Positions 7,116-15,451 of a stretch of DNA of 27,338 nt are shown piece by piece (position 1 is the stretch's first letter; each line of letters starts with the position of its first letter). This DNA is from Coriobacteriales bacterium (GTDB taxonomy: Bacteria > Actinomycetota > Coriobacteriia > Coriobacteriales > JAEZZM01), in the NCBI GenBank assembly GCA_029983705.1, contig JASBYZ010000010.1, forward strand, positions 1 to 27,338, in the 5' to 3' direction. The translations under genes were made by a program, and so were the position numbers. Below the pieces are notes generated by a model. It was not told the DNA's origin. It was given only the letters and a program-made list of their open reading frames with translations, and did not search any database.

Positions 7116-8513
7116 CTACTTAAGTCCAAGCTTATCCATCATAGACTTTAAGTCACCCATGTCAGGCATGCCGCCCATCTTTCCAAAGCCACCAAAACCT
7201 TTGCGCTTGCCCTTACCTTTTTTGCCGCCCATTTGGTTTTGAAGCTTCTTCATAGCTTTAGTACCATCATTAAAGATCTTTAGGAGCTGATTGACATCAT
7301 ACACTTCAACTCCCGCACCCTTAGCGATACGAGCACGTCTTGGACCGTTAATAATCTTTGGCTTTAAGCGCTCTTCTTTTGTCATTGAATAAATGATTGC
7401 TTCCATACGATCAATCATAGAGTCATCCAAATCAGCACCCTGGGTAAGCTTATTTGCACCAGGAAGCGCAGACATAATTGAGTTTAAGCCACCCATCTTA
7501 CGCATGCCTTTGATTGACTTTAAGAAATCTTCTAAGGTAAAGCCATCACGTAAAATACGCTCTGCATCTTCAATTTGTTTTTCATCTGCTGCCTTTTGAG
7601 CTTTCTCAATTAAGGAAACAACATCGCCCATGCCTAAGATTCTCTTAGCCATACGCTCTGGATGAAAGACCTCAAGCGAATCGGGCTTCTCGCCCATAGA
7701 AACAAACTTAATTGGCTTACCAGTAACAGCTCTCACTGATAGCGCGCCACCACCACGTGCGTCACCGTCAAGCTTTGAGATAATTACTCCGTCAAAGTCT
7801 ACCTCGTTTGCAAAGGCTTCAACTACCGTTACGATATCTTGACCGGTCATCGCATCTACAACCATCAATACCTGGTCAGGCTTGACAGCTGCCTTGATGT
7901 TTTTAGCCTCTTGCATCATGGCTTCATCAACGTGCAAACGACCCGCTGTATCTACAATGACCACGTCTTTTAAGTCATCAACTGCAAACTTAATGGCACT
8001 CTGTGCAATAGCTACCGGATCTTTGCCGTCTCCCCTAAACACCTTAACGTCAATTTCATTACCTAAGGTTTCCAACTGATCTGCAGCTGCAGGACGATAG
8101 ACATCACAGGCGGCAAGCACAGGTCTTCTGCCCTGCTCTTTTAAGAGGTATGCAAGCTTAGCTGCAGCGGTAGTTTTACCTGAACCCTGAAGACCTACAA
8201 GCATAATGACATTTGGAATACGAGAAGTTAGGGTAAGTTTTGACTCGGTGTCACCAAGAAGTGAGGTAAGCTCATCCAAAACTATCTTTACAACTTGCTG
8301 ACCTGGGGTAAGAGATTCTAAAACATCCGCACCCAGGGCACGCTCTTTAATCTTATTAGTAAAGTCTTTAACAATTTTATAGTTTACGTCTGCCTCTAAA
8401 AGAGCCATACGTATCTCTTTCATGGCCTTTGAAATGTCTTCTTCGGTCAGGCGACCCTTTGACTTAAGGCCATCAAAAACACCTTGTAAGCGATCAGCTA
8501 AATTATCAAACAT
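7116..8513 (-). CDS. ffh: Signal recognition particle protein Ffh (SRP54)
   Basis: GTPase of the signal recognition particle; it binds 4.5S/6S RNA and nascent hydrophobic segments and docks with FtsY at the membrane. The 465-residue product has the N domain, then the G domain with P-loop GLQGSGKTTAAAKLA (about 107-121), CDVYRPAAADQL, DTAGRLHVDEAM and TKLDGDARGGGALS. The methionine-rich M domain carries the RNA-binding region RRARIAKGAGVEVYDVNQLL and a basic Gly-rich tail. The ATG directly abuts the ftsY stop. It is the last gene of the smc-ftsY-ffh group, ended by a strong terminator. Identification is secure. Confidence 0.97.
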   Translation of the reverse strand: MFDNLADRLQGVFDGLKSKGRLTEEDISKAMKEIRMALLEADVNYKIVKDFTNKIKERALGADVLESLTPGQQVVKIVLDELTSLLGDTESKLTLTSRIPNVIMLVGLQGSGKTTAAAKLAYLLKEQGRRPVLAACDVYRPAAADQLETLGNEIDVKVFRGDGKDPVAIAQSAIKFAVDDLKDVVIVDTAGRLHVDEAMMQEAKNIKAAVKPDQVLMVVDAMTGQDIVTVVEAFANEVDFDGVIISKLDGDARGGGALSVRAVTGKPIKFVSMGEKPDSLEVFHPERMAKRILGMGDVVSLIEKAQKAADEKQIEDAERILRDGFTLEDFLKSIKGMRKMGGLNSIMSALPGANKLTQGADLDDSMIDRMEAIIYSMTKEERLKPKIINGPRRARIAKGAGVEVYDVNQLLKIFNDGTKAMKKLQNQMGGKKGKGKRKGFGGFGKMGGMPDMGDLKSMMDKLGLK

Positions 8514-9437
8514 TTAAGCTCCCTGCTTTTCACCAATGAGTGCAGCTGCATACTCATCAGGATTAAAATCTTTCAAATCTTCGATGCTCTCACCCACACC
8601 AATCTTATAAATTGGCAGCTCAAGCTCGTGAGATATCGCAACAGCAATTCCGCCTTTTGCAGTGCCGTCAAGTTTTGTAACAATAAGTCCGTCAAGCTCA
8701 AGAGCTTTGTTAAACTCTTTAGCCTGCTGAAGCCCGTTTTGTCCCGTGGTTGCATCAAGTACTAAGACCACAAAAACGCGGTACTTACCATCAGCACGCT
8801 TGCGAGTAACGTTTACCACCTTAGCAAGCTCTCTCATTAAATCTTGAGAGGTGTGAAGACGTCCAGCGGTATCAATTAAGACGAGGTCTGAGCCTAACTC
8901 GTCTGCTCTATCTAGGGTATCAAAGCATACACTTGCAGGGTCAGAGCCACGCTCACGCTTTACAATTTCAACATTGGCTCGTTTGCCCCATACATCTAGC
9001 TGCTCAATTGCTGCCGCCCTAAAAGTATCTGCAGAACCAATTAAAACAGAATTGCCGCGCTCTACTCCCTCATTTGCAAGCTTACCAACCGTAGTTGTTT
9101 TACCTGCACCATTAATGCCTACAAAGAGGACACAAGATTTTTCTTGCGTAAATGGATCTATTTCAACTGGAGTAAAAATCTCAGCAATCTGCTCAACTAA
9201 GGCCTTCTTTACCTGGCCTGCTCCGCCAAGACCCTTTTTGGTTGAGTAATCTTGAAGCTCTGAAACAATCTTATCTGAGGCTGGAGCTCCCATATCAGAG
9301 AGTACAAGCGTCTCTTCTAAGTCATCCCAAAACTCAGGATTAACATCAGGACCCATCTCAAATAGGACGTTAAGCGACTCATTAATACGCTCGCGAGACT
9401 TTGAAAGTCCGCTTTTTAGTCGTTCAAAAAAGGACAT
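8514..9437 (-). CDS. ftsY: Signal recognition particle receptor FtsY
   Basis: SRP receptor GTPase that pairs with Ffh to deliver ribosomes to the Sec translocon. The 307-residue protein is essentially an NG domain with almost no acidic A domain, as in many Gram-positive bacteria and actinobacteria. P-loop GINGAGKTTTVGKLA is at about 107-121, then DTFRAAAIEQLDVW, DTAGRLHTSQDLMREL and TKLDGTAKGG. The ATG has AAGGAG eight bases upstream. It starts 18 bases after smc and ends directly against ffh, so the SRP pair is co-transcribed. Confidence 0.97.
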   Translation of the reverse strand: MSFFERLKSGLSKSRERINESLNVLFEMGPDVNPEFWDDLEETLVLSDMGAPASDKIVSELQDYSTKKGLGGAGQVKKALVEQIAEIFTPVEIDPFTQEKSCVLFVGINGAGKTTTVGKLANEGVERGNSVLIGSADTFRAAAIEQLDVWGKRANVEIVKRERGSDPASVCFDTLDRADELGSDLVLIDTAGRLHTSQDLMRELAKVVNVTRKRADGKYRVFVVLVLDATTGQNGLQQAKEFNKALELDGLIVTKLDGTAKGGIAVAISHELELPIYKIGVGESIEDLKDFNPDEYAAALIGEKQGA

Positions 9438-9455
9438 CTTAGCAGCTCCTTTAGC

Positions 9456-12400
9456 TTAATTATCATCAACAAGCTGTCCGTGGCCATCAAGTTTTTGCGA
9501 AACCACTCTTGATACACCATCAGCCTGCATACTTACTCCGTATAATACGTTTGCGCGTTCCATAGTTTGACGCTGGTGAGAGACCACAATCAACTGAGTT
9601 GACTTGCGCAAAATATCAAGTGCTTGCAAGAGCCTTTGCAGGTTAGCTCCGTCAAGTGCCGCCTCAACCTCGTCAAGTACATAAAACGGAACCGTACGCG
9701 TCTTATACACCGCAAACAAAAGTGCCAGAGCGGTTAAAGACTTTTCTCCACCACTCAAAAGCATCATCTTACTTACCCTCTTACCCTTTGGCTGGGCAAC
9801 TACTTCAATACCGCTCTCAGCTGCATTATCTGGATCTGTAAGTTCAAGGTGGCCCTTACCGCCTTCAAAGAGGGCAGAAAAAATCTCTTGGAAATTTTGG
9901 TTTACCTTATCATAGGTATCCATAAATGCCGTCTTCATTTTTCTATCAATTGCATTAACAATCTTAGTAAGTGCGCTCTTAGCCGCCTGCATATCTTCAA
10001 CTTGCTTGGCGATAAAGTCTGCGCGCTCTTTAAGCTCACTATACTGTTGCATAGCAACTTGGTTTACCGGTCCTATGTTTTGTATCTCTTGCTCGAGGTA
10101 TCCAAGGCGTTTAAGAAGAGCCTCTTTATCTTGTGGTGCAGGTATCTGCAAAGCTTCTTCTAAAATAAGGTCTGAGTGCTGCTCAATTTCTCTAATAGCC
10201 TGTTTAACCTCAACATCAAGTGCTGCCTGACGTGCCTTATCGTCAGCTTGCAGCGCCTGCATACGGTCGCGCTCTTGGCGCTGTTTAAGTACTGCTTCTC
10301 GTGCATCAGAGATAGTCTTTTTTAAATCACTTGAGCCAGCTTCTTCTAAAGATGCCTTATCTTTAAGCTTTTCAGCCCAGCTTTGTGCCTTAGCTTCGAG
10401 CTCTTCTAGCTTTTCATGAAGCGGATCTATTCTTGTCACAAAACCCTCAAGGCTCATAATGGTTTTCTCTGAAACCTGGTGATTTTCCTCATAGCGCTTA
10501 ATCTGGTTTTCAAGAGAAACTTTTCTTTGGCTGATATGCTTTTTTCTCTCTGCCAAAGTAGCAAGCTCAAGCTTTGTCTCATTAAAGTTCTTTGACGCAT
10601 CTCGCTCATCTGAGCGTGCTGAATCCCTTGAGTCTTTTAGGCCTGAGAGCTCTTGGTTAAGGCTTGCTATTGCCTTTAAAAGCTCATTTGAGCGCGCCTC
10701 AAGCTTTTCTATTACTGGTCGAGCTTCATCCGCTTTTTTGCGCGCCTCATCTCGTCTTTCTCCAATGTTTGAAAGCTCGGCTTCACCGCGCGAGATATTT
10801 TGTTCAAGGCGCGCAATATCAGATGCTAAAGAATTGAGATGCGCGCTTGCAACAGAGAACTTTTCTTTAAGCGCCCTCAGCTCATCATCACTTGCCTTAT
10901 ATGCCTCATTTGAATCATCAAACTTTTTCTTAGCCCCGTCATAAAGCGCCTCAAGATCAGGAATATTATTTACTACCTGCTTAAGCTCACGCTTAAAATG
11001 GAGAACACCTTTGGAGGCAGATTTATTTTGAGAGGTTGCAAGCACGGTGATTTTACCTCCGCGCTCAACACGGTAGAAATCCTTTGATAAAAAGATTTTA
11101 GTAGGATGTGCCTCTGATAGCTTTAGGGCCTCATCAAGGCTATCGAGCAAATAAATCGAACCCAGTAAGGATTTAAGCTGAGAAGACTCTGTAGATACAA
11201 GTTCTACAAGATCTAATAAACTTTTAGCACCTCTTATCACCTGTGCATCAGATGCATCCTTAAACTTTGAAAGCGCATAGATTTCAGCTCTACCTGATGT
11301 CTCACGCTTTAGCTGCTTAAGATTTAAAGCTTCAAATCCACCTTCTGTAACAAGGGCCTGAAGCTCATCTGCAAGTGCAAGCTCAAGTAAGTCTTCAAGC
11401 TCCTTAGGTGCCACAAAGAGCTCAGAAAACAAGTGAGCCTGAGTATTTAAATTTTTAAACTGTGTGCGAAGACTCTTACTTAAGCTATTGGTATTTTCGA
11501 GACTTTCAATTTGCAACTCAAAGTTATTCTTTTGAATCTTTAAGCGAGAAAGCTCACGCTCGTGTTCTTCCATAAGCGCCTTATTGTGAGCGATAGCCTT
11601 AGAGGCAAGCTCAAACTCACGTTCCTGAGCTTCAATACCCTCTTTAAGCTCAGCCTGCTCGTTTTGTAAGTTTTCTTGCTTTGCACGTTTTTGTTTGAGC
11701 TCTTCTCTATCAGTTTGAACCTGCTCTTCAATTTGGCTTACACGGTTTTCAAATAAAGAGTCTTCAAGCTCAAAATTAGAGAGCGCATCTTTTGCCTTGT
11801 GCAAATTAAGGTAGCAGCTATCTGCCTCTTGTTTAGAAGAGCTAATAGCATTTGAAACTGACTGTATTTTATCGTCAAGCTCTATACGAATAGAGCGGGT
11901 ATCATCACTTTTTTGCTTTAAGCTTTGCATACTTTCGTCAAGTGCTTTTTCTCTCGATAAGAGCTTTTCGAGCTCTTTTGATGCCTCATCAAATTGCTCA
12001 CGTGCAATTCGAGAGTCTTTTGATGACTGATGAAGTGAGGCACGCAAATCTGACATGCGAGAGACCATGTTTGAGCCCTTTTCTTCAAGCAGTCTTTTGT
12101 TTGATTCAAGTTTTGCAAGTATAGATTGCATGCGTCTGCGCTGCTCAGCTAAGTCACCAACAAAAAGTCCGCGCTCCTCTAGGAGGACTTGCAATTTGGA
12201 GAGCTCTTTTTCTTTTTCTTGCACCCTATACTCAGCAAGCTCAAGAGCGGCTGCACGCTCTTTAAAACCCTTTGAGACCTCTTGCCACTCATTGCGCAAA
12301 TTTCTGAGCGCATCTACTGCAAGCGTAGTCTGTGCATCTTTGAGTTCTTTTTGAAGCTTGTTATACTGCTGGGCTCTATCAACCTGAAGCTCCAAAGGCT

Positions 12401-13007
12401 TAAGCTGGCGCTTAATCTCTTTTTGAATATCTTTTGCACGGTGAAGATGTTTATCCATCTTCTCAACCTTTCTTAAAGAGCGCTCTTTACGTTTTTTATG
12501 CTTTGAAATACCTGCAGCCTCTTCTATTAAACTGCGGCGCTCCTCAGGCTTTGATTGAAGCACCTCATCAAGTTTTCCTTGAGAGATAATTGAATGGGTG
12601 TCCTTACCAAGACCTGAATCATGCAAAATATCTTGAATATCCCTAAGCCGTGCAGGTGAGCCATTGATTAAGTACTCAGACTCTCCTGATCTATACATTC
12701 TTCGGGTAATTGCCAGCTCATTAAATTCTATTGGCAAGGTTTTATCAGAGTTATCAAGCACTAAGACAACCTCAGCAAGACCTACTGCCTTTCTTGCAGT
12801 AGAACCAGAAAAGATAACATCTTCCATGGCCTGGCCTCTGAGTTGTTTTGCGCTTTGCTCGCCTAAGACCCATAAAATTGCATCAGATACATTTGATTTA
12901 CCCGAACCATTTGGTCCCACAATAACAGTAAGACCGGACTCAAAAAGCATGGTGGCTTTATCTGCAAATGATTTAAAGCCCTTTAAGCTTAAGGATTTTA
13001 GATACAT
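9456..13007 (-). CDS. smc: Chromosome segregation/condensation ATPase SMC
   Basis: SMC forms an ATP-driven clamp that with ScpA/ScpB organises and separates chromosomes. The 1183-residue protein has the expected layout: N-terminal Walker A GPNGSGKSN (31-39), coiled coil, a globular hinge near 500-680 preceding ASKGVLHFKRELKQV, the returning coiled coil, and the C-terminal head with signature LLSGGEKSLTALALL and Walker B FYVLDEVEAALDGAN. Length is normal. The gene begins immediately after the rnc stop and is followed 18 bases later by ftsY, a very common order. No scpA or scpB is in the window. Confidence 0.97.
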   Translation of the reverse strand: MYLKSLSLKGFKSFADKATMLFESGLTVIVGPNGSGKSNVSDAILWVLGEQSAKQLRGQAMEDVIFSGSTARKAVGLAEVVLVLDNSDKTLPIEFNELAITRRMYRSGESEYLINGSPARLRDIQDILHDSGLGKDTHSIISQGKLDEVLQSKPEERRSLIEEAAGISKHKKRKERSLRKVEKMDKHLHRAKDIQKEIKRQLKPLELQVDRAQQYNKLQKELKDAQTTLAVDALRNLRNEWQEVSKGFKERAAALELAEYRVQEKEKELSKLQVLLEERGLFVGDLAEQRRRMQSILAKLESNKRLLEEKGSNMVSRMSDLRASLHQSSKDSRIAREQFDEASKELEKLLSREKALDESMQSLKQKSDDTRSIRIELDDKIQSVSNAISSSKQEADSCYLNLHKAKDALSNFELEDSLFENRVSQIEEQVQTDREELKQKRAKQENLQNEQAELKEGIEAQEREFELASKAIAHNKALMEEHERELSRLKIQKNNFELQIESLENTNSLSKSLRTQFKNLNTQAHLFSELFVAPKELEDLLELALADELQALVTEGGFEALNLKQLKRETSGRAEIYALSKFKDASDAQVIRGAKSLLDLVELVSTESSQLKSLLGSIYLLDSLDEALKLSEAHPTKIFLSKDFYRVERGGKITVLATSQNKSASKGVLHFKRELKQVVNNIPDLEALYDGAKKKFDDSNEAYKASDDELRALKEKFSVASAHLNSLASDIARLEQNISRGEAELSNIGERRDEARKKADEARPVIEKLEARSNELLKAIASLNQELSGLKDSRDSARSDERDASKNFNETKLELATLAERKKHISQRKVSLENQIKRYEENHQVSEKTIMSLEGFVTRIDPLHEKLEELEAKAQSWAEKLKDKASLEEAGSSDLKKTISDAREAVLKQRQERDRMQALQADDKARQAALDVEVKQAIREIEQHSDLILEEALQIPAPQDKEALLKRLGYLEQEIQNIGPVNQVAMQQYSELKERADFIAKQVEDMQAAKSALTKIVNAIDRKMKTAFMDTYDKVNQNFQEIFSALFEGGKGHLELTDPDNAAESGIEVVAQPKGKRVSKMMLLSGGEKSLTALALLFAVYKTRTVPFYVLDEVEAALDGANLQRLLQALDILRKSTQLIVVSHQRQTMERANVLYGVSMQADGVSRVVSQKLDGHGQLVDDN

Positions 13008-13727
13008 CTATTCACCTGTATTAATGTTCTCAAGGTAGTTCATCTTTTTAAGCGCATCAAGTGCTGCCTGACTCTCTGCCTCTTTTTTAGAAGAACCCTC
13101 GCCTTCACCCAAGACCTTCTCGCCAAGCACTGCCTGACAAACAAAGTGCGGTTTGTGTGCTGGACCAATTTGGTCTACCAGCTTATAGCTTGGGGTTTCA
13201 TGAAAATCTCTTTGGATGTTTTCTTGCAGGTAAGACTTTGGGCTTTCAGGGATGTTTGCACGGTCGCGCTGGAGCTTTGGACCAAGTGTAGAGAGAACAA
13301 AAGACTTCACGTCTTCTATACTGCCGTCCAAAATCATTGCGCCCACAAGTGACTCATAGACGTTTTCAAGAGCAGACTTAAAACCTCTTGATCCTGTTCC
13401 AGATTCTGAAGAGCCAAAGATAATGCACTCACCTATGCCCAGCTCACGAGAAAGTTGAGAGAGTGTTTTACCTGAAACCAAAGAAACTTTAAGGCGTGTT
13501 AGCTTACCCTCATCAAGGTCGGTAAAGTGCTCAAAGAGTGCTCGGGCTATTATGTAACCTACTACCGAATCGCCCAAAAACTCTAAACGCTCATAAGACT
13601 TTTTGTGGTCTGAGTGCTCAAGTGCGGATGGATGTGTTAAGGCGGCCTCTAGTAACTCTTTGTTCTTAAAGGTATAGCCTAAGATTTGCTCGGCTCTCTC
13701 TAACTTCTCGACATGCATGACAATCAC
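13008..13727 (-). CDS. rnc: Ribonuclease III
   Basis: Double-strand-specific endoribonuclease that processes rRNA precursors and structured mRNAs. The 239-residue protein has the signature ERLEFLGDSVVGYIIA (about 46-61), with the acidic Mg-binding residues, and a C-terminal double-stranded-RNA-binding domain (PKSYLQENIQ, then GEGEGSSKKEAESQAALDAL). Two starts are possible: a GTG at 13727, just after AAAAGGGG, and an ATG at 13718. Neither has ideal spacing, so the N terminus is uncertain by three residues. The stop is immediately followed by the smc ATG. It lies downstream of the ACP-like gene, as acpP-rnc-smc often does. Confidence 0.95.
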   Translation of the reverse strand: MIVMHVEKLERAEQILGYTFKNKELLEAALTHPSALEHSDHKKSYERLEFLGDSVVGYIIARALFEHFTDLDEGKLTRLKVSLVSGKTLSQLSRELGIGECIIFGSSESGTGSRGFKSALENVYESLVGAMILDGSIEDVKSFVLSTLGPKLQRDRANIPESPKSYLQENIQRDFHETPSYKLVDQIGPAHKPHFVCQAVLGEKVLGEGEGSSKKEAESQAALDALKKMNYLENINTGE

Positions 13728-13752
13728 ATTCCCCTTTTACATAAGCATGTAT

Positions 13753-13989
13753 TTACACATGTTTAGCGATATATTCAGCAAATCCCTTAAGCTTAGTTTG
13801 AGAATATAGGAGCTCTTCTGGCAAGCTAAGCTTAAAGCTATCTTCAAGCGCACTTAAAAATACAAATTGCTGACTAATGTTGAGCTCAAAAGACTCAATA
13901 GGGCGTTCAAGATCTAAACTTTTAAGTTCAATACCCATAGTATTAACAAAAATATTTTTCACTTGCTCTTGCAACATATTAAATTCCAT
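13753..13989 (-). CDS. Acyl-carrier-protein-like protein lacking the phosphopantetheine serine motif
   Basis: A 78-residue acidic helical protein in the usual acpP position between plsX and rnc. Its second half aligns with ACP helix II onward (FVFLSALEDSFKLSLPEELL, about 42-61, against VELVMALEEEF with I-P). In an ungapped alignment the DSL site, whose serine carries 4'-phosphopantetheine, reads Asn37-Ile38-Ser39; the nearest serine is one residue late. So it may not be a substrate for AcpS, or it needs a helix shift to be one. It may be a degenerate paralogue with a structural or regulatory role, while the true ACP is elsewhere. Fold assignment is good; function uncertain. Confidence 0.75.
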   Translation of the reverse strand: MEFNMLQEQVKNIFVNTMGIELKSLDLERPIESFELNISQQFVFLSALEDSFKLSLPEELLYSQTKLKGFAEYIAKHV

Positions 13990-14028
13990 GAGCTCACTTC
14001 TAGTTCAATAACTTATTTTACCAGGTAT

Positions 14029-15027
14029 TTAAGCCTTCTGCTTAAGCTTTGAGGCAATTGTGCCGGTCAGGTCATTTCTTACCGCTTTGGCGCAAGCTAA
14101 AATTCCATTTTTAACTGCACGAGAAGAGGTGTGGCCGTGGCCTATGATGCACACGCTATCAACACCCAACAAAAATCCTCCACCGTAGGCATCTGCATTT
14201 AAAACATCTTTTAAGCTTCTTAAGGCATCCTTTGTAAGCAGTGCTCCAATTTTAGACTTAAAAGAAGACTTAAGTGCTTCTTTTAAGTTTGACACCAAAA
14301 ACTTAGCAGTTCCCTCTAGGGTTTTAAGGGCAATGTTTCCAGATTGACCGTCAGTTACAATCACGTCAAATCTGTTTGAGAAAAGATCAGTTCCCTCAGC
14401 ATTACCTTTAAAGTTTTTTACCTCACGTTTGAGGAGCTGATAGCTTTCTTGAACTTGAATTGAGCCCTTAGTCTCTTCACTACCTATGTTTAAAAGCCCA
14501 ATCTCTGGCTCACTCACACCAAATACGCTTTGAGCAAAAGCTTCACCCATAAGCGCAAACTGCAACAAATATTCTGGTTTTACATCGGCGTTTGCACCAA
14601 GATCAAGTACGGTGAGAGGACGCTTGGTTGGTAGCTGGAAGCATACTGCAGGTCGCTTAATACCTTTGATGCGACCAGTAATTAAGGTAAGTGCAGCCAA
14701 AATGGCACCAGTTGAACCTGCTGAGAAAAAGGCGTCAGCACTTCCCTCTTTTAAGGCATGTGCAGCCCTTACAATTGAAGAATCTTTTTTATCTTTAATA
14801 GCCTTAGCTGGGTGGTCTGCCATCTCAATTACTTCACTTGCTACTAAGGCTTCTACTCGCTCATGAGAGGCGGCAAAAGGCACTACAATCTCTTCAAGTC
14901 CACTTAAGAGGATTTCTATCTTTGAGTCTGCCTGTAATGCTTGTTCAACACCAGCCAAAACTTCTGATACCGCGTCGTCTCCGCCCATGGCGTCAACGCA
15001 TACACGAACATTTTTTTGCTCTGCCAT
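14029..15027 (-). CDS. plsX: Phosphate acyltransferase PlsX
   Basis: PlsX converts acyl-ACP and phosphate to acyl-phosphate, the donor used by PlsY in the first step of phospholipid synthesis; it is a peripheral membrane enzyme. The 332-residue product starts with VRVCVDAMGGDDAVSEVLAG and contains FSAGSTGAILAALTLI and the late GGGFLLGVDSVCIIGHGHTS, family hallmarks. AAAGGAG precedes the ATG. A strong hairpin separates it from rpmF upstream, so its transcription depends on read-through or on a promoter I did not find. The adjacent ACP-like gene lacks a normal prosthetic-group site, notable because PlsX uses acyl-ACP. Confidence 0.96.
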   Translation of the reverse strand: MAEQKNVRVCVDAMGGDDAVSEVLAGVEQALQADSKIEILLSGLEEIVVPFAASHERVEALVASEVIEMADHPAKAIKDKKDSSIVRAAHALKEGSADAFFSAGSTGAILAALTLITGRIKGIKRPAVCFQLPTKRPLTVLDLGANADVKPEYLLQFALMGEAFAQSVFGVSEPEIGLLNIGSEETKGSIQVQESYQLLKREVKNFKGNAEGTDLFSNRFDVIVTDGQSGNIALKTLEGTAKFLVSNLKEALKSSFKSKIGALLTKDALRSLKDVLNADAYGGGFLLGVDSVCIIGHGHTSSRAVKNGILACAKAVRNDLTGTIASKLKQKA

Positions 15028-15053
15028 GTTAGTGCTCCTTTACTTCATCTAAG

Positions 15054-15097
15054 AAAAAAGCCGGCCCGCCTTTAATTAGGCAAAAGCCGGCTTTTTT
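15054..15097 (-). terminator. Strong hairpin terminator/attenuator between rpmF and plsX
   Basis: AAAAAAGCCGGC (15054-15065) and GCCGGCTTTTTT (15086-15097) are perfect 12-base complements; an inner GCCT-TTAATT-AGGC stem fills the loop. The arrangement is symmetric, with a T-tract on each strand. It lies 24 bases after rpmF and ends just upstream of the plsX ribosome site, so it would cut rpmF off from plsX or set their ratio. Confidence 0.8.
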
Positions 15098-15121
15098 AAT
15101 CTCTTTATATGAGAGAAATAA

Positions 15122-15301
15122 TTACTCAGTAACAATAACCTCACGGTCACGATAGTGACCGCAGTTAGGGCATACCCTGTGCGGAAGCTTCACAGCGCCG
15201 CACTGAGGGCAGGTTGAGCGTCCCTGAGGAGCCAACTTCATGTTTGCTGAGCGACGGTGATTGGTCGCGCTACGACCTTTTTTACGCTTAGGTACTGCCA
15301 T
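15122..15301 (-). CDS. rpmF: 50S ribosomal protein L32
   Basis: A 59-residue zinc-ribbon ribosomal protein beginning AVPKRKKGRSATNHRRSAN after the initiator, the diagnostic L32 start. The two Cys pairs CPQC (31-34) and CPNC (44-47) form the zinc site. It ends RDREVIVTE with a TAA. Start ATG at 15301 follows AAAGG seven bases upstream. L32 normally follows the DUF177 (yceD) gene directly; here block B lies between them, and rpmF has acquired or kept its own promoter. Identification is certain although the gene is short. Confidence 0.97.
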   Translation of the reverse strand: MAVPKRKKGRSATNHRRSANMKLAPQGRSTCPQCGAVKLPHRVCPNCGHYRDREVIVTE

Positions 15302-15405
15302 CTTTGGACCTTTCTATCTTTTGCAAGCTTATGCTCATAAAAGTTTAATACACATCTTAAAAACACCTATCATCTTACATTCATAGTCGATAGGCGCATC
15401 AAAAA

Positions 15406-15435
15406 ATATTAGCACACTTTAGCATAGTATGTCAT
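15406..15435 (-). promoter_or_regulatory. Promoter of rpmF
   Basis: Minus strand ATGACA (15430-15435) and TAATAT (15406-15411) are separated by 18 bases, with TGC directly before the -10, an extended -10 arrangement. Transcription would start near 15399, giving a leader of roughly 98 bases. It lies between the block B oxidoreductase stop and rpmF, consistent with rpmF no longer being read from the DUF177 promoter. Confidence 0.5.
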
Positions 15436-15451
15436 GAATATTTTCTAGAGA

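Noticed and set aside
9649..12998. Several plus-strand frames of 60-124 codons inside smc
   Set aside because: They lie antisense to a clear coding gene, lack ribosome sites and family motifs, and reflect codon bias of the opposite strand.
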